Positions 1-10,811 are shown, counted from the stretch's first letter. The stretch: 37,738 nt of DNA from Streptomyces altiplanensis (GCA_003719395.1 RHMC01000063.1:1-37738), one strand, 5' to 3'. The notes: generated by a model not told the origin, from the letters alone. Numbers and translations are program-made.

Positions 1-1624
1 GTGGGCGTGGGCGTGGAGGCAGGAGTGGGGGGTGGGAGGGGGGGTACACCGGGGTGCGGCTCCGGGGGCGGTGGCCGCCGTCACCGTCGTCATCGCGGCC
101 AGGGCCTCGGGCGGAACGTACCCGGGCGGGGCCGGTGGTGCCGGCTGGGCCGGTGAGACCGACGGGACCGGTGAGGCCGACGGGGTCGGCGGGGTCGGCG
201 GGGTCGGGGGGACAGGCGGAACTCCCGGTACCGCGTCCGTCCGCCCGCCCCGCACCCGTGGCAGGTACGGCGCGACCAGCACCGCCCCGCCAGCCACAGC
301 AGTCCGAAGAGCAGCGCGTACCCCAGGCTCGGCGCGACCTCCACCGTGCCCTGCGCGCCGCCGAAGTCGCCGATCCCGCCCGCGAGGTCGGCAGAGACTC
401 CGGTGAATCCGGTGAACAGCAGGTACAGGCCGAGGAAGAAGGCCCCGGCCAGCACGTGTTCGCGCCGCCCGGCCGAGCGGCGGGCCGTCCACAGCGCGCA
501 CACGAGCGCGCACACCAGACCCAGCGCCAGCGCGCCCGTCACCGCCCAGCCGTTGTGCACCTCGCCCAGCTCGGACAGGCCGAAACTGCCGTGCTGGAGG
601 CCGCCGCCGAAGTAACTGACCTGGCCCTGAAGGTCGTAGTCCACCGGTACGCCCCAGCTCGTCCCGAGCACCAGCAGTCCGATGTTCGGCAGAACCGGCA
701 GCGCGAACAGCAGCGCCTCGCCGTCGACGCCCTCGGTGCTCGCGTACACGACGAAGCCGACGAGCGTGCAGAGCACGAGCACGGAGCCGAGCGCCCGCAG
801 TGCCGTCCCGAGCGCGCGTACGGCCGCCTCCGCCGTGGGCCGCCGCGCCGGCCACTGCGCGAGGTCGTCGCGCTGGAGCAGACCGGCGGTGACGGCGAGC
901 GAGAGCACCAGCGCACCGAGGGCGGCGAGCAGCGCGACGACGCGACCGCGACGCCCGCGACCGACGGCTGGGCGAACAGGCCGAGGACCAGCACACCGGC
1001 GGTGGCGAGGAGGGTGACGCGTACGGCCGCTTCGAGACCTGCCGTACGCCCGTGCTCGTGCGTCGCCACTCGCGCGCGCAGCTTCCGTACGCCGATGAGG
1101 TGCGCGCCGATCCACAGGACGGTGACGGTCAGCGGTACGAGGGAGATCTCGGCGCCGCCCGCCGGGCCGAAGGAGGACTCCGGAGAACCGAAGTCCCCGC
1201 CCCCTGCGCCGAACTGTGACGGTCCGGCGCCCCGCACCTCGAAGCCGCCGCCGAACGCCTGGAGCAGCAGGGCGAGCGCGATGCGCAGCCGGTCGCTCCA
1301 GCCGACCACGACGTCTCCGCCGTCTCCCCCGTCCCCGCTGCCGTCCTGTCCGTACGTCGGGACGGCCAGCGCGACCACCAGGACGAGCAGCAGCCCGAGC
1401 GGCCAGGCGGCGGCCTTCGCCGCGGACGCCCAGTCGCCCCGGAAGGCGCGGCCGAAGAACTGTCCGAGGGGCGAGGGCGTCGCGGGACCGGGTGCGTACG
1501 CGGGCGGCGGGGGCGGGGGCGGGGGCATCTCGCCCCCGGCGGACGGTCGTTCGTGCCCGCAGCTCATGCAGTAGCGGGCCTCGTCGGGGCCCGGGGTTCC
1601 GCAGTTCGGACAGTGCAGCGGCAT
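1..1624 (-). CDS. Zinc-ribbon multi-pass membrane protein (partial, frameshifted)
   Basis: The N-terminus has a four-cysteine zinc ribbon (Cys5, Cys8, Cys19, Cys22: CPNCG and CMSCG), then a polyproline/alanine linker and about eight or nine hydrophobic helices. The ATG at 1624 is chosen because GGAG precedes it by a few bases and the ribbon begins at once; an upstream in-frame ATG at 1729 would add a non-conserved leader. Two frame changes are visible. One near 945 restores a helix reading VVALLAALGALVL. One near 287 restores the last helix, which is followed by a Pro/Thr/Val-rich tail running off position 1. Such proteins are common and uncharacterised in Streptomyces; zinc ribbon plus membrane helices suggests a membrane scaffold or sensor, but no function is assigned. 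Confidence 0.72.
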
Positions 1625-1778
1625 GGGGACTCCGGATGCGGGGAGGGCGGGATGAGCGGGAAAGCAGGGAAAGCAGGGAGAAACGAAGGAAGAGCGGTTC
1701 CTGTGTGTTTCCCGTGTGAACTGACTCATCTTCCCCGCCGGGCGGTTCCCGGCAAGGGGATTCCCCGCAAGGGCCCGC

Positions 1779-1795
1779 CCCGGAGCCAGTCCGGG
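1779..1795 (-). terminator. Possible terminator hairpin downstream of glutaminase
   Basis: A 6-bp inverted repeat (CCCGGA / TCCGGG, 5-nt loop) lies about 30 bases past the glutaminase stop on the minus strand. There is no T-tract. Streptomyces terminators often lack one, but the stem is short and could be chance in such GC-rich DNA. Confidence 0.3.
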
Positions 1796-1822
1796 CCGGT
1801 TCCCGAAGACCGTGTCCTGGTC

Positions 1823-2734
1823 CTAGAAGACCGACAGTCCCGTCAGCGTCGTGAACCGGTCCAGTGCCGCGACGCCCGCCACCGAGTTGCCGCGCTCGTC
1901 CAGGCCCGGACTCCAGACGCACAGCGTGCACCGCCCCGGCACGACCGCGACGATCCCGCCGCCCACACCGCTCTTGCCCGGCAGCCCGACCCGGTGGGCG
2001 AATTCGCCGGCCTCGTCGTACGTACCGCAGGTGAGCATCACGGCGTTGATCTGCTTGGCCTCACTGCGCGTCAGCAGGCGTGAGCCGTCGGCGCGCAGCC
2101 CGTGGCGGGCCAGGAAGCGGGCCGCGAGCGCCAGGTCGGCGCAGCTCATCTCGATCGCGCACTGCCAGAAGTAGTGGTCGAGGAGGGTGGGGACGGGGTT
2201 GGCGATGTTGCCGTACGAGGCCATGAAGTGGGCCAGGGCCGCATTGCGGTCGCCGTGCGCGGACTCCGACTCGGCGACCTCCGGGTCGAAGGCCAGGTCC
2301 GGGTTGCCGCTCTCCTGACGCAGGAAGTCGAGGAGTTCGCTGCTCGCGTCGCCGGTCAGGGTCTGGAGGCGGTCGGTGACGACGAGCGCGCCGGCGTTGA
2401 TGAACGGATTGCGCGGGATGCCGTTCTCGTACTCCAGCTGGACGAGCGAGTTGAAGGGGTTGCCGGACGGCTCGCGGCCGACGTGTTCCCACAGGCCGTC
2501 GCCGCCCGTGGCCAGGACCAGCGCGAGCGTGAAGACCTTGGTGATCGACTGGGTGGAGAAGGGACGCTGCCAGTCCCCGACTCCGTACACCTTGCCGTCC
2601 ATGTCCGCGACGGCCATGCCGAAGCGGCGCGGGTCGACGGCGGCGAGCGCCGGGATGTACTCGGCGGTCCTGCCGCTGCCGACCTGCGGTGCGACGTCCT
2701 CCGCGATCCGCTCCAGGACCGACTGGTAGTTCAC
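1823..2734 (-). CDS. glsA: Glutaminase
   Basis: Intact 303-residue reading frame of the bacterial glutaminase family (EC 3.5.1.2, L-glutamine to L-glutamate plus ammonia; beta-lactamase-like serine fold). The catalytic SxxK motif is Ser63-Ile-Thr-Lys66, in the expected FSTQSITK context. Other family blocks are NPFINAGALV, GNIANPVPTLLDHYF and the C-terminal GLPGKSGVGGGI. No STAS domain is fused, so this is the short form. Its ATG begins 7 bases after the menG stop, so the two are probably co-transcribed and perhaps translationally coupled. That pairing has no obvious metabolic logic. Confidence 0.93.
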   Translation of the reverse strand: MNYQSVLERIAEDVAPQVGSGRTAEYIPALAAVDPRRFGMAVADMDGKVYGVGDWQRPFSTQSITKVFTLALVLATGGDGLWEHVGREPSGNPFNSLVQLEYENGIPRNPFINAGALVVTDRLQTLTGDASSELLDFLRQESGNPDLAFDPEVAESESAHGDRNAALAHFMASYGNIANPVPTLLDHYFWQCAIEMSCADLALAARFLARHGLRADGSRLLTRSEAKQINAVMLTCGTYDEAGEFAHRVGLPGKSGVGGGIVAVVPGRCTLCVWSPGLDERGNSVAGVAALDRFTTLTGLSVF

Positions 2735-2741
2735 GGGAGGT

Positions 2742-3437
2742 CTACCGGGGCTTCGTACCGCGGTGCAGGGCCACGACCCCGCCCGTCAGGTTGCGCCACG
2801 CGACCTTCGACCAGCCCGCCCGCTGGAGCCGGGACGCCAGCGCCGGCTGGTCGGGCCACTCGCGGATGGACTCGGCGAGGTAGACGTACGCGTCGGGGTT
2901 CGACGAGACGGCGGTCGCGACCGGCGGCAGCGCCCGCATCAGGTACTCCAGGTACACGGTCCGGAAGGGAGCCCAGGTCGGATGCGAGAATTCGCAGATC
3001 ACGACCTGCCCGCCGGGCTTGGTCACGCGGTACAGCTCGCGCAACGCGGCGTCGGTGTCCTGGATGTTGCGCAGCCCGAAGGAGATGGTGACCGTGTCGA
3101 AGGCGTCGTCGCGGAACGGCAGTTTCATCCCGTCGCCCGCGGTGAAGGGCATCCACGGGTGACGCTGCTTGCCGACCCGCAGCATGCCGATCGAGAAGTC
3201 GCAGGGCACGACGTACGCACCGGCCCGCGCGAAGGGCTGCGAGGAGGTGGCGGTTCCGGCGGCCAGGTCCAGGATCTTCTGGGCCGGGCGGGCGTCCACC
3301 GCCCTGGCGACCTCCTTGCGCCAGATCCGGTCCTGTCCGAGGGACAGGACGTCATTGGTGAGGTCGTAGCGTTCCGCCACTTCGTCGAACATCGAGGCGA
3401 CTTCGGCGGGCTTCTTGTTCAGGGATGCGCGGGTCAC
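2742..3437 (-). CDS. menG: Demethylmenaquinone methyltransferase
   Basis: UbiE/MenG family SAM-dependent C-methyltransferase, the last step of menaquinone synthesis. Seen in the sequence: the N-terminal block VASMFDEVAERYDLTND, SAM motif I as LDLAAGTATSS, the conserved FGLRNI and the C-terminal LTGGVVALHRG. The start is set at the GTG (3437-3435), giving 231 residues, because homology to the family begins there; an ATG at 3446 adds three residues and one at 3488 adds a Pro/Gly leader. It shares a transcription unit with glutaminase (7-base gap). The gene is intact, unlike several neighbours. Confidence 0.92.
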   Translation of the reverse strand: MTRASLNKKPAEVASMFDEVAERYDLTNDVLSLGQDRIWRKEVARAVDARPAQKILDLAAGTATSSQPFARAGAYVVPCDFSIGMLRVGKQRHPWMPFTAGDGMKLPFRDDAFDTVTISFGLRNIQDTDAALRELYRVTKPGGQVVICEFSHPTWAPFRTVYLEYLMRALPPVATAVSSNPDAYVYLAESIREWPDQPALASRLQRAGWSKVAWRNLTGGVVALHRGTKPR

Positions 3438-3709
3438 GCCGCCCATTGTGCCGGGCCCGCCCACCGTGGGCGGAGCGGGCCCGGTCATCGGCGGCGCGGG
3501 CTCCCCGAACCGCCCGCCCGCCCGCGCTCACACATCACCTTGACCGTTCAACATCCGCTCTCAACCTTTCCGGCCTGAACCCCCTCTGAAGGGGTGGGAG
3601 CCGGTCCCCCGCTCCGGCCTCCGGGCACCTCCTGGCGCCGCTGGACGAACTCCCGCCCCGGGAAGGCAGTACGCCGACGATCATCCGACGACCGGGAACG
3701 GAACGAACC

Positions 3710-4619
3710 ATGGTGGCTGAGCAGCACGGAAGAGACCAGGAACGGCAGCAGGGGAGCCCGCCGGGGCGCGCACACCTCAGACGGACGGGAAAGCGGTTCC
3801 GTACGCGCCGCCGGCGCCGCGGCGGTCTCGTCGTGCTCGTGGCGGTGGCCGAGGTCACCGCGGCAGCGGCGTTCCTGGACCTGCCGTGGTCCGGTTCCGC
3901 CCCGCCGGACGCCGGTGAACGCCGCCAGGCGCGCCCCGTTCCGTCCTCGCCCGTACTGAAGGCGTCGCCGAGCGCCTCCCCCACCCGCTCCGCCGGCCCC
4001 GGACCGCGCAAGAGCACCGAGGCGCCCCGGACCGGCAAGGCGTCCACGTCCCCGACCGCCGTACCCGCCAAGGGCCCCGGCACCTTCACCGTCGCCGCGC
4101 GGCGCCTCGGCCACCGGCAGCGGCAGCCGCTACCGGGTCGAGGTGGAGGACGGCACCGGCGTGGACCCGGACGAGGCGGCCGAGGACATCGCCGGCATCC
4201 TCGCCGACCCGCGCGGCTGGGCACACGGCGGCACCCACTCCTTCCACCACGTCGCGGACGGGACGGCGGGGTTGGTGATCCGCATCGCCACCCCGGCGAC
4301 CACCGACCGCATCTGCGGCTCGTACGGACTGGACACCGGCGGCGAGGTCAACTGCCGCGGCGGCGAGGAGGTCATGGTCAATCTCAAGCGGTGGCAGCTC
4401 GGCTCCCCGCGGTTCGACGGCTCCGCCACCGAGTACCGCGCCCTGATCATCAACCACGAGGTCGGCCACTGGCTGGGCCGCGGCCACGAGACCTGCCCGG
4501 GACCCGGCCGGCCGGCGCCCGCGATGATGCAGCAGATCAAGGGCCTGCGGGGCTGCGTGTCCAATGCCTGGCCGTACGACCGGACCGGCCGCTACCTGGG
4601 CGGCCCCAGCGTTCCCTGA
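3710..4619 (+). CDS. Secreted or membrane-anchored DUF3152 protein, metzincin-like (frameshifted)
   Basis: The N-terminus has an Arg-rich cytoplasmic stretch (about 25-37) and one hydrophobic segment (about 38-56: signal anchor or signal peptide), followed by a Pro/Ser/Thr-rich linker. After a frame change near 4097-4107 the frame continues as a DUF3152 domain (YRVEVEDGTGVDPDEAAEDI onward) to the TGA at 4617. Near the C-terminus is NHEVGHWLGRGHETC, which fits the HExxHxxGxxH zinc signature of metzincin proteases. Two cysteine pairs may form disulfides. An extracytoplasmic protease-like role is inferred; activity and substrate are unknown. Repaired length is about 302 residues. Confidence 0.78.
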
Positions 4620-4621
4620 CG

Positions 4622-4644
4622 CCGCCCGGCGGCCCGGCGGGCGG
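4622..4644. terminator. Possible bidirectional terminator between convergent genes
   Basis: The inverted repeat CCGCCC / GGGCGG sits in the 34-base gap between the convergent DUF3152 and amidohydrolase-like genes. The position suits a shared terminator, but the GC-only stem with no T-tract is weak evidence. Confidence 0.35.
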
Positions 4645-4653
4645 GTGCGGTCC

Positions 4654-5312
4654 TCACCGCCGCCGGTGCACCAGCCGTCCGCCCAGAACCGTCGCGACGC
4701 CGACCCGGTCCCCCGCGCGCGCAGCGCCGCCTCGTCCGGCACGTCGAAGACGGCGAGGTCGGCGCGGGAGCCGACGGCGAGCGGGTGCGCGACCACGGAA
4801 GCCAGCGGGACGCCCCCGGCCAGCGGGTCCAGGCCCGCCCCGGGGTGCGCCGCCGGGGCCTCCTCCACGGCCCCGTCCCCGCCCTCGACCGTGAGGCCGG
4901 CCCGCCGCACCGCCTGGCGGACGGCCGGGATCCGGAGCGGACCGGTGACGGCGACCACACCGTGGGCCAGGAGTTTCTGGTGCAGCTGGCGGGCGCTGTT
5001 GCCCCAGCGGGCCTCGGTCATGCGCAGCGCGGCGAGGGCGTCACCGGTGAGGGGGGCCGGGCCGAGCACGTCGGACTCACCGGGGTCCTCGGGGAAATAG
5101 GTGTGCTCCAGCAGGAAGCCGCCGCGGTCGTTGCGCAGCCCCGGGGTGAGGACTCCGGGCCAGCGGCGGACGCGGGCCGCCGGCCGGGCGGCGGCCACCT
5201 CGTCGTACGGGCCGAGCGCGACGACCGTCTCACCGTCGACGGCGACCGCTCCCCGGGCGACCGGCTCCCCGGCGACCGGAACGACCAGGTCGGCGGCGTG
5301 GATCGTCAGCAA
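4654..5312 (-). CDS. Imidazolonepropionase-like (amidohydrolase composite-domain) protein, frameshifted
   Basis: Begins MLTIHAADLVVPVAGEP and ends, after a frame change in the CCCCC run near 4708-4712, with a GVATVLGGRLVHRRR-type tail. These two ends match the beta-sandwich (composite) domain that flanks the TIM barrel of amidohydrolases such as HutI. The repaired protein has only about 219 residues, against 400 or more for a full amidohydrolase. The usual HxH metal motif after the first strand is replaced (TPGLRNDRGGFLLEHTYF). Catalysis by the classic mechanism is therefore doubtful. It lies 49 bases downstream of mqnC on the same strand, so a link to futalosine metabolism is possible but unproven. 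Confidence 0.72.
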
Positions 5313-5361
5313 CTCGACTCCGTCATGCGCAGATGCGTCGTTACGTGGCTGTGTCGCCGCG

Positions 5362-6557
5362 TCAGCTCGCGCTGAGGATCTTCAGCTCGGGGTGCGCGGT
5401 GCCGCCCTCGATGGCCGTCGACGAGAGGTGCGAGACGACGTGGTCGTCGACCGGGTCGTTCGCCGGGTCGTCGTGCACGGCGATGTGCTCGTACGTCGTC
5501 GTGCGCTGCGCGGGCACGCGTCCGGCCTTGCGGATGAGGTCGATGATCTCCGTCCGGTTCGACCGGTGCCTGGCCCCGGCCGACGACACGACGTTCTCCT
5601 CCAGCATGATCGACCCGAGGTCGTCCGCGCCGTAGTGCAGCGACAGCTGGCCGACCTCCTTGCCGGTCGTCAGCCAGGAGCCCTGGATGTGGGCGACGTT
5701 GTCGAGGAAGAGCCGCGCGACGGCGATGATCCGCAGGTACTCGAAGAGCGTGGCCTGCGTACGGCCCTTCAGCGCGTTGTTCTGCGGCTGGTAGGTGTAC
5801 GGGATGAAGGCGCGGAAGCCGCCCGTCCGGTCCTGTACGTCGCGGATCATGCGCAGGTGCTCGATGCGCTCGGCGTTGGTCTCGCCCGTGCCCATGAGCA
5901 TCGTCGACGTCGACTCGACGCCGAGGCGGTGCGCGAGCTCCATGATCTCCAGCCAGCGCTCGCCGGACTCCTTGAGCGGCGCGATGGCCTTGCGCGGCCG
6001 CTCGGGCAGCAGCTCGGCGCCGGCGCGGCGAAGGAGTCGAGTCCGGCGGCGTGGATGCGACGGATGGCCTCCTCGGCGCTCACGCCCGAGATCCGGGCCA
6101 TGTGCTCGACCTCGGAGGCGCCGAGGGAGTGGATGACGAGCTGCGGGTACGCCGCCTTGATCGCGGCGAAGTGCTCCTCGTAGTACTCGACGCCGTAGTC
6201 CGGGTGGTGACCGCCCTGGAACATGATCTGCGTACCGCCGAGCTCGACGGTCTCCGCACAGCGGCGCAGGATGTCGTCGAGGTCGCGGGTCCACACCTTG
6301 TCGCTCTTGGGAGCGGCGTAGAAGGCACAGAACTTGCACGCGGTGACGCACGAGTTCGTGTAGTTGATGTTGCGCTCGATGATGTACGTCGCGATGTGCT
6401 CCGTACCGGCGTAGCGACGGCGGCGCACGGCGTCCGCGGCCTGGCCCAGGGCGTGCAGCGGCGCGGAGCGGTAGAGGTCGAGGGCCTCTTCCGGGGTGAT
6501 CCGCCCACCCTCGGCAGCGCGGTCGAGGACGGCTGTGAGGTCGGCCTTCTCAGTCAC
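5362..6557 (-). CDS. mqnC: Cyclic dehypoxanthinyl futalosine synthase (frameshifted)
   Basis: Radical-SAM enzyme that closes the spiro ring of dehypoxanthine futalosine in the futalosine menaquinone pathway. Cys70, Cys74 and Cys77 (CVTACKFCAFY) bind the 4Fe-4S cluster, followed by the family block GGTQIMFQGGHHPDYG. A single-base loss near 6017-6030 splits the gene: the first frame carries residues 1 to about 178, the second resumes with GAGAELLPERPRKAI and ends TAHPELKILSAS. The repaired length of 398 fits the family. GTG start at 6557, preceded by AAAGGG at usable spacing. The amidohydrolase-like gene follows it in the same direction. Confidence 0.93.
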
Positions 6558-6742
6558 CGGAGTGTCCCTTTCGGCAGGGTGTGGACGGACCGGCCCAGCC
6601 TACGCCAGCCCCGCGGGTGAGCTTCGGGCGCCCGGTTGACGTCGACGCGGCGGGCTGGGCGTGCACCGCAGGACGACATGCGCAGGCTCTGCGGACCCGC
6701 CGTACACCTGGCCGGCATCCGACCGGCGCCCGGTCCGCCGTC

Positions 6743-8981
6743 TCAGACCGCCGGCAACGTGTACAGGTGGTCGGCGTGGGAGACCAGGAGCCGGTTGCCG
6801 GCCGCGGTGACCTGCCATTCGGCGTCGTCCTCGACGCCGTCGTTGTAGTTCCAGCGGTACGAGCCGTCCTTGGCCGAGAGCGCGTAGATGCCGCCCTGCT
6901 CGAAGTACGAGGCGATGTAGAGGGAGTCGTCCGTACGGACCATCCACTCGCCGAATTCCCGGCTCCCCAGGTCCTCGCTCATCCAGATCTTCTTGCCGGA
7001 CTCCGGTTGGAGCGCCCAGACACCGCAGTCGTAGTCCATGACGTACAGCACGCCCCGCAGGACCGTCGGCCGGTGGAAGCCGCGCCGGCCGTTGGGTGAG
7101 AGCTGCCACGTGTCGCGGCCCGTCTTCAGGTCGACGGCGCGCAGCAGGCCGTCGCCGCCGACGAAGACCATGCCGCCGAAGACGGCCGGCTGGACCTCGT
7201 CGTCCGCGATCCTGCGGTTCCAGCGCTGCTCGCCCGTGAGGGCGTCGCGGACGGTGAGGTTCTTCACGTCCTCGTCGATCGCGCCGTGGACGTAGATGAG
7301 GTGGCCGTCGCCGACCGTCAGCGCGATGTCGTCCTGCGTCCCCTCGTCGCGCTGCTCCTGCCAGAGGATCTCGCGGGTACGGATGTCGACGGCCGCGATG
7401 GCGTTCAGGCGCTTGCCGATGTCGTCGTCCGTGAGCACGGCGACGACATAGATCCGCTTGTCGTCGACTGCTGCGACCCGCACTTCCCCGGTCATCTTTC
7501 CGCCGAGCCGCGTACGCCAGGTCTCCTTGCCGGTACGGATGTCGTACCCGACCACCGTGCCGTCGTAGTCGCCGCCGGGGAGGAAAAGCGTGTTGCCGGA
7601 GACGGTCGTCGTGTCGGCGGGGCCGCTGATCTCCTTGCGGGCCCACTTCCGCTTGCCGGTCCTGAGGTCGTACGCCGCCGTGGTGTCGCCCAGCACCAGG
7701 AAGGAGTCGCCGAACACCCGGGGCGGCACGTCGTAGTTGCGGGAGAGGTTCGCCGCCTGGGCGTGCCACAGGGGCTGGGGTGCTACGCCGTTCGGCGGAG
7801 TCTTGAAGACCTCCGGCCGGGCCTTCTTCCCGTCCTTGCCGACGGCCGCCGTTCTCGTGGCCCGGTCCCGGGTCAGCCACCACGCGCCGCCCGTGCCGGC
7901 GACGGCCGCACGGCGACGCCGCCGGCGCGAGACCGAGGAAGCGGCGGCGGGAGGGGGCGGCGGCTGTGGCGGAGGCCTGAGTGACGGCCTGGGAGGAGGG
8001 CGGCTGCTCAGGCGGGTCCAGGTGGCTCGGCGACGACGCGTCCAGCACCGTCGGGGGCGGGCCGTACGCCACCGGGGACGTGCCCTGCGCCGGAGTGTCC
8101 AGGTCCAGGATGCGGGAGGCGTGTGTTCGCGATCGTCGAGCGACCGCCGAGGGAAGCCAGTTGGCGAGGGCCTCGCCCGTACCGTCCGGGGCGAGCGAGC
8201 GCACGATCTCCGCCGGGCTCGGCCTGGCCGCCGGGTCCTTGGCGAGGCAGGCGCGTATCAGGCCCGTGAGCAGCGTCGGTGTGCCGCTGAGATCGGGCTC
8301 CTCGTGGACGACCTGGTAGAGCATCGCGGCCGGGGCGAGGTCACCGAAGGCACTGCGGCCGGTCGCTGCGAAGGCGAGCACCGCGCCGAGCGAGAAGACG
8401 TCGCCGGCCGTGCCGACGTCCCGGCCCAGCGCCTGCTCGGGCGGCATATAGCCGGGCGAGCCGACCACCAGTCCCGTCTGCGTCATGCGGTTCCCGTCGA
8501 CCGCCCGCGCGATGCCGAAGTCGATGACCCGGGGGCCGTCGGCCGCCACCAGGACGTTCGACGGCTTCAGGTCACGGTGGATGAGACCGGCCGTGTGGAT
8601 CTCCTGGAGCGCGGCCGCGAGCCCGGCGCCGAGCGCGCGCACCGTCGGCTCGGGCAGCGCGCCGTGCGAGGCGACGACATCGGTGAGGTCGGGGCCCAGG
8701 ACGTACGCCGTCGCGAGCCAGGGCAGCGGTGCGTCGGGCGCGGCGTCGACCACGGCGGCGGTGTAGCGGCCGGAAACGGCCTTGGCGATGTCGACCTCGT
8801 GCCGGAACCGCTGCCGGAACGCCTCGTCCGCGGCGAGGTCCTGGCGTACGACCTTCACCGCGACGGTACGGCCGCCGGGCGACCTCGCGAGATACACCCG
8901 GCCCATGCCGCCTGCGCCAAGTCTCGCGAGCAGCCGGTACGTTCCCAGTTGCCGCGGATCATCCGGCTGCAGGGGGTCCAT
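6743..8981 (-). CDS. Receptor Ser/Thr protein kinase with PQQ-type beta-propeller sensor (frameshifted)
   Basis: Hanks-type kinase at residues about 14-270: glycine loop LGAGGMGRVYLA, Lys43, catalytic HRDLKPSN (Asp137), DFG (Asp154), activation segment GSPGYMPPEQ. A proline-rich linker leads to SRRRFLGLA and a single membrane helix (...GTGGAWWLTRD). The outside domain carries repeated units such as AAYDLRTGKRKW, VGYDIRTGKETW and RAVDLKTGRDTW, typical of a PQQ-like propeller. Frame changes near 7895-7920 (two lost bases or one extra) fall just before or within the membrane helix. ATG at 8981 is chosen for its upstream GAGG. The ligand is unknown. It is a tandem paralogue of the next kinase. 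Confidence 0.87.
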
Positions 8982-9084
8982 GGTCGTCCTCACCCGTTCG
9001 TGTGCTGCGCACTGTGGTCAGCCGTCAGTTGTCGGCAGCCAACAGTAGGGGCGTGTGTGGCCGTTGGGACACGCGGGGTTGACG

Positions 9085-10741
9085 TCAGCGGTCCAGACGG
9101 CGCAGCGAGCCCGCCGGGTTCCCGGTTCCCTCGCCCTGCGCCCTGACGGTCATCGTGCCGTCCTTCTCCAGCGTGTACGTGACCTGTACGGTGCCGCTCG
9201 CGCAGCCGGGGGTGGAGGGACGGGCCGGGTCGGCGCGGTCGGTGATACGGAGCTTGTTCGCGGTCACGGAGGCCAGTTCGCCCAGGCCGTTGCACTTGAG
9301 CGGCCCGAACGTGTTCGTCGTACGGGCCACGTCCTCGCCCTTCGTCCCACCGCTGATCCTGACGGAGTACTGGCCGGCGACGCCGCCCGCCGTGACGCTT
9401 CCCTCCCACGTGCCGGTGAATTCCTTGGGCACGCCGGCCGCAGCGGCGGCGGCGGGAGTGTCCTGATCGCCGCTGCCCTTCTCGGCGTTGGAGCCGTTGC
9501 CTGACAGCCCGTTCAGGTAGATCGAGCCGCCCACCGTCACCACCGCCAGCGCGCCCGCGACGGCGAGAACCACCGTGCAGCTCCTGCGGCGGCCGCGGCC
9601 CCCGGCATCGGAGGCGGAGTTCTCGGTGGTCAGCGAGAACGAAACGCGGCCCGCCGCATCGGACGCGGTGGCGGGCCCGGTCCCACTCCCCGGTACGACG
9701 GGCGCAACACCCGCACCCACGCCCCCAGTCCCAGTCCCGCTCTCGCTCCCGAAGGAAGCCGGCGGCGGTCCGAACACGCCCATCGCCGGGCTGCTGAACG
9801 GCACCGGTCCCCGAATCCCCCGGCGCCGCCGTCGCCGGTTCCAGGACGAGCAGCCGCACCGCCTCCCGCCCCGCCCGCTCGACCAGCGGCCCCGGCAGCC
9901 ACCCCGCCGCCACCGACTGCGCGGCCCCGCCCGGCGCCAGCCGCCGCGCCACTTCCTCCGGGGACGGCCGGTCCGCCGCTTCCTTGGCCAGGCAGGCGCC
10001 GACCACCTCGCGCAATTCACCGTCGAGCGCCTCCAGCCCGTACAGCCGCGGCTCCTCGTGCACCACCTTGTAGAGCAGCGCCGCCGAAGAGTCGCCGGGG
10101 AACGGTGCCTCGCCCAGCGCGGCGTACGCCAGCACGGCACCCAGCGAGAAGACGTCAGCCGCGCCCGTCACGTCGCCCTTACTGAGGATCTGCTCGGGCG
10201 ACATGTAACCGGGCGAGCCGATGGACACACCGGTGGAGGTGAGGGACGCGGTGCCGTCGGTGGCGCGCGCGATGCCGAAGTCGATCAGCCGGGGCCCGTC
10301 GAGCGTCAGCATGACGTTCGACGGCTTGACGTCCCGGTGTACGAGACCGAGTCCGTGCACCGCGCTCAGCGCCTCCGCGAGCCCCGCGCCCAGAGCGCGC
10401 ACCGCGAACACGGGCAGCGGCCCGGCGTCGGCGACGGCCTCCGTCAGCGTGGGCCCGGCGACGTACCCGGTGGCCACCCACGGCACAGGGGCATCCGGGT
10501 CCGCGTCCAGCACGGGCGCCGTCCAGTCGCCGCCGACCCGCCGGGCCGCCGCCACCTCGCGCCGGAAGCGGGCGCGGAACTCGTCGTCGAGCGCGAAGTG
10601 CGGATGCGCGACCTTGACCGCGACCGTACGTCCACCCGCACTGCGCCCGAGGAATACGCGGCCCATGCCGCCGGCGCCCAGCCGGCCGAGGATCCGGTAC
10701 GCGCCGATGGTATGCGGATCACCCGCGTCGAGCGGCTGCAT
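9085..10741 (-). CDS. Receptor Ser/Thr protein kinase with small extracellular domain (frameshifted)
   Basis: The kinase domain aligns with its neighbour without gaps over the first 160 residues: LGAGGMGRVFLG, Lys43, HRDVKPSN with Asp137, DFG Asp154, GSPGYMSPEQ. A frame change at 9815-9822 (one extra G in a G run, or two lost) lies in the juxtamembrane linker. The frame continues to a membrane helix (VVLAVAGALAVVTVGGSIYL) and an extracellular domain of about 140 residues (EFTGTWEGSVTAGGVAGQYS onward) that does not resemble the propeller of the other kinase. ATG at 10741 with a GGGGGAGG ribosome site. Repaired length about 551. The kinase pair separates mqnC from mqnA, all on one strand. Confidence 0.87.
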
Positions 10742-10811
10742 GCCCTCGTCCTCCCCCGTACCACCGCCGGCGACTTGCCCGCTGTCGCGAGCAGCCTAGG
10801 GGGCGACGTGG

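Noticed and set aside
1659..1676. GGGAAAGCA repeated twice upstream of the zinc-ribbon gene
   Set aside because: Only two copies of a purine-rich unit; likely chance and not tied to a promoter or start.
3581..3594. CCCCT-CTGA-AGGGG hairpin upstream of the DUF3152 gene
   Set aside because: A 5-bp stem in GC-rich DNA is expected by chance and has no partner features.
5101..6183. Long plus-strand open frames opposite mqnC, the symporter, ubiD and resB
   Set aside because: They are Arg/Glu/Val-rich shadows of real genes, caused by high third-position GC; they lack ribosome sites and family motifs.
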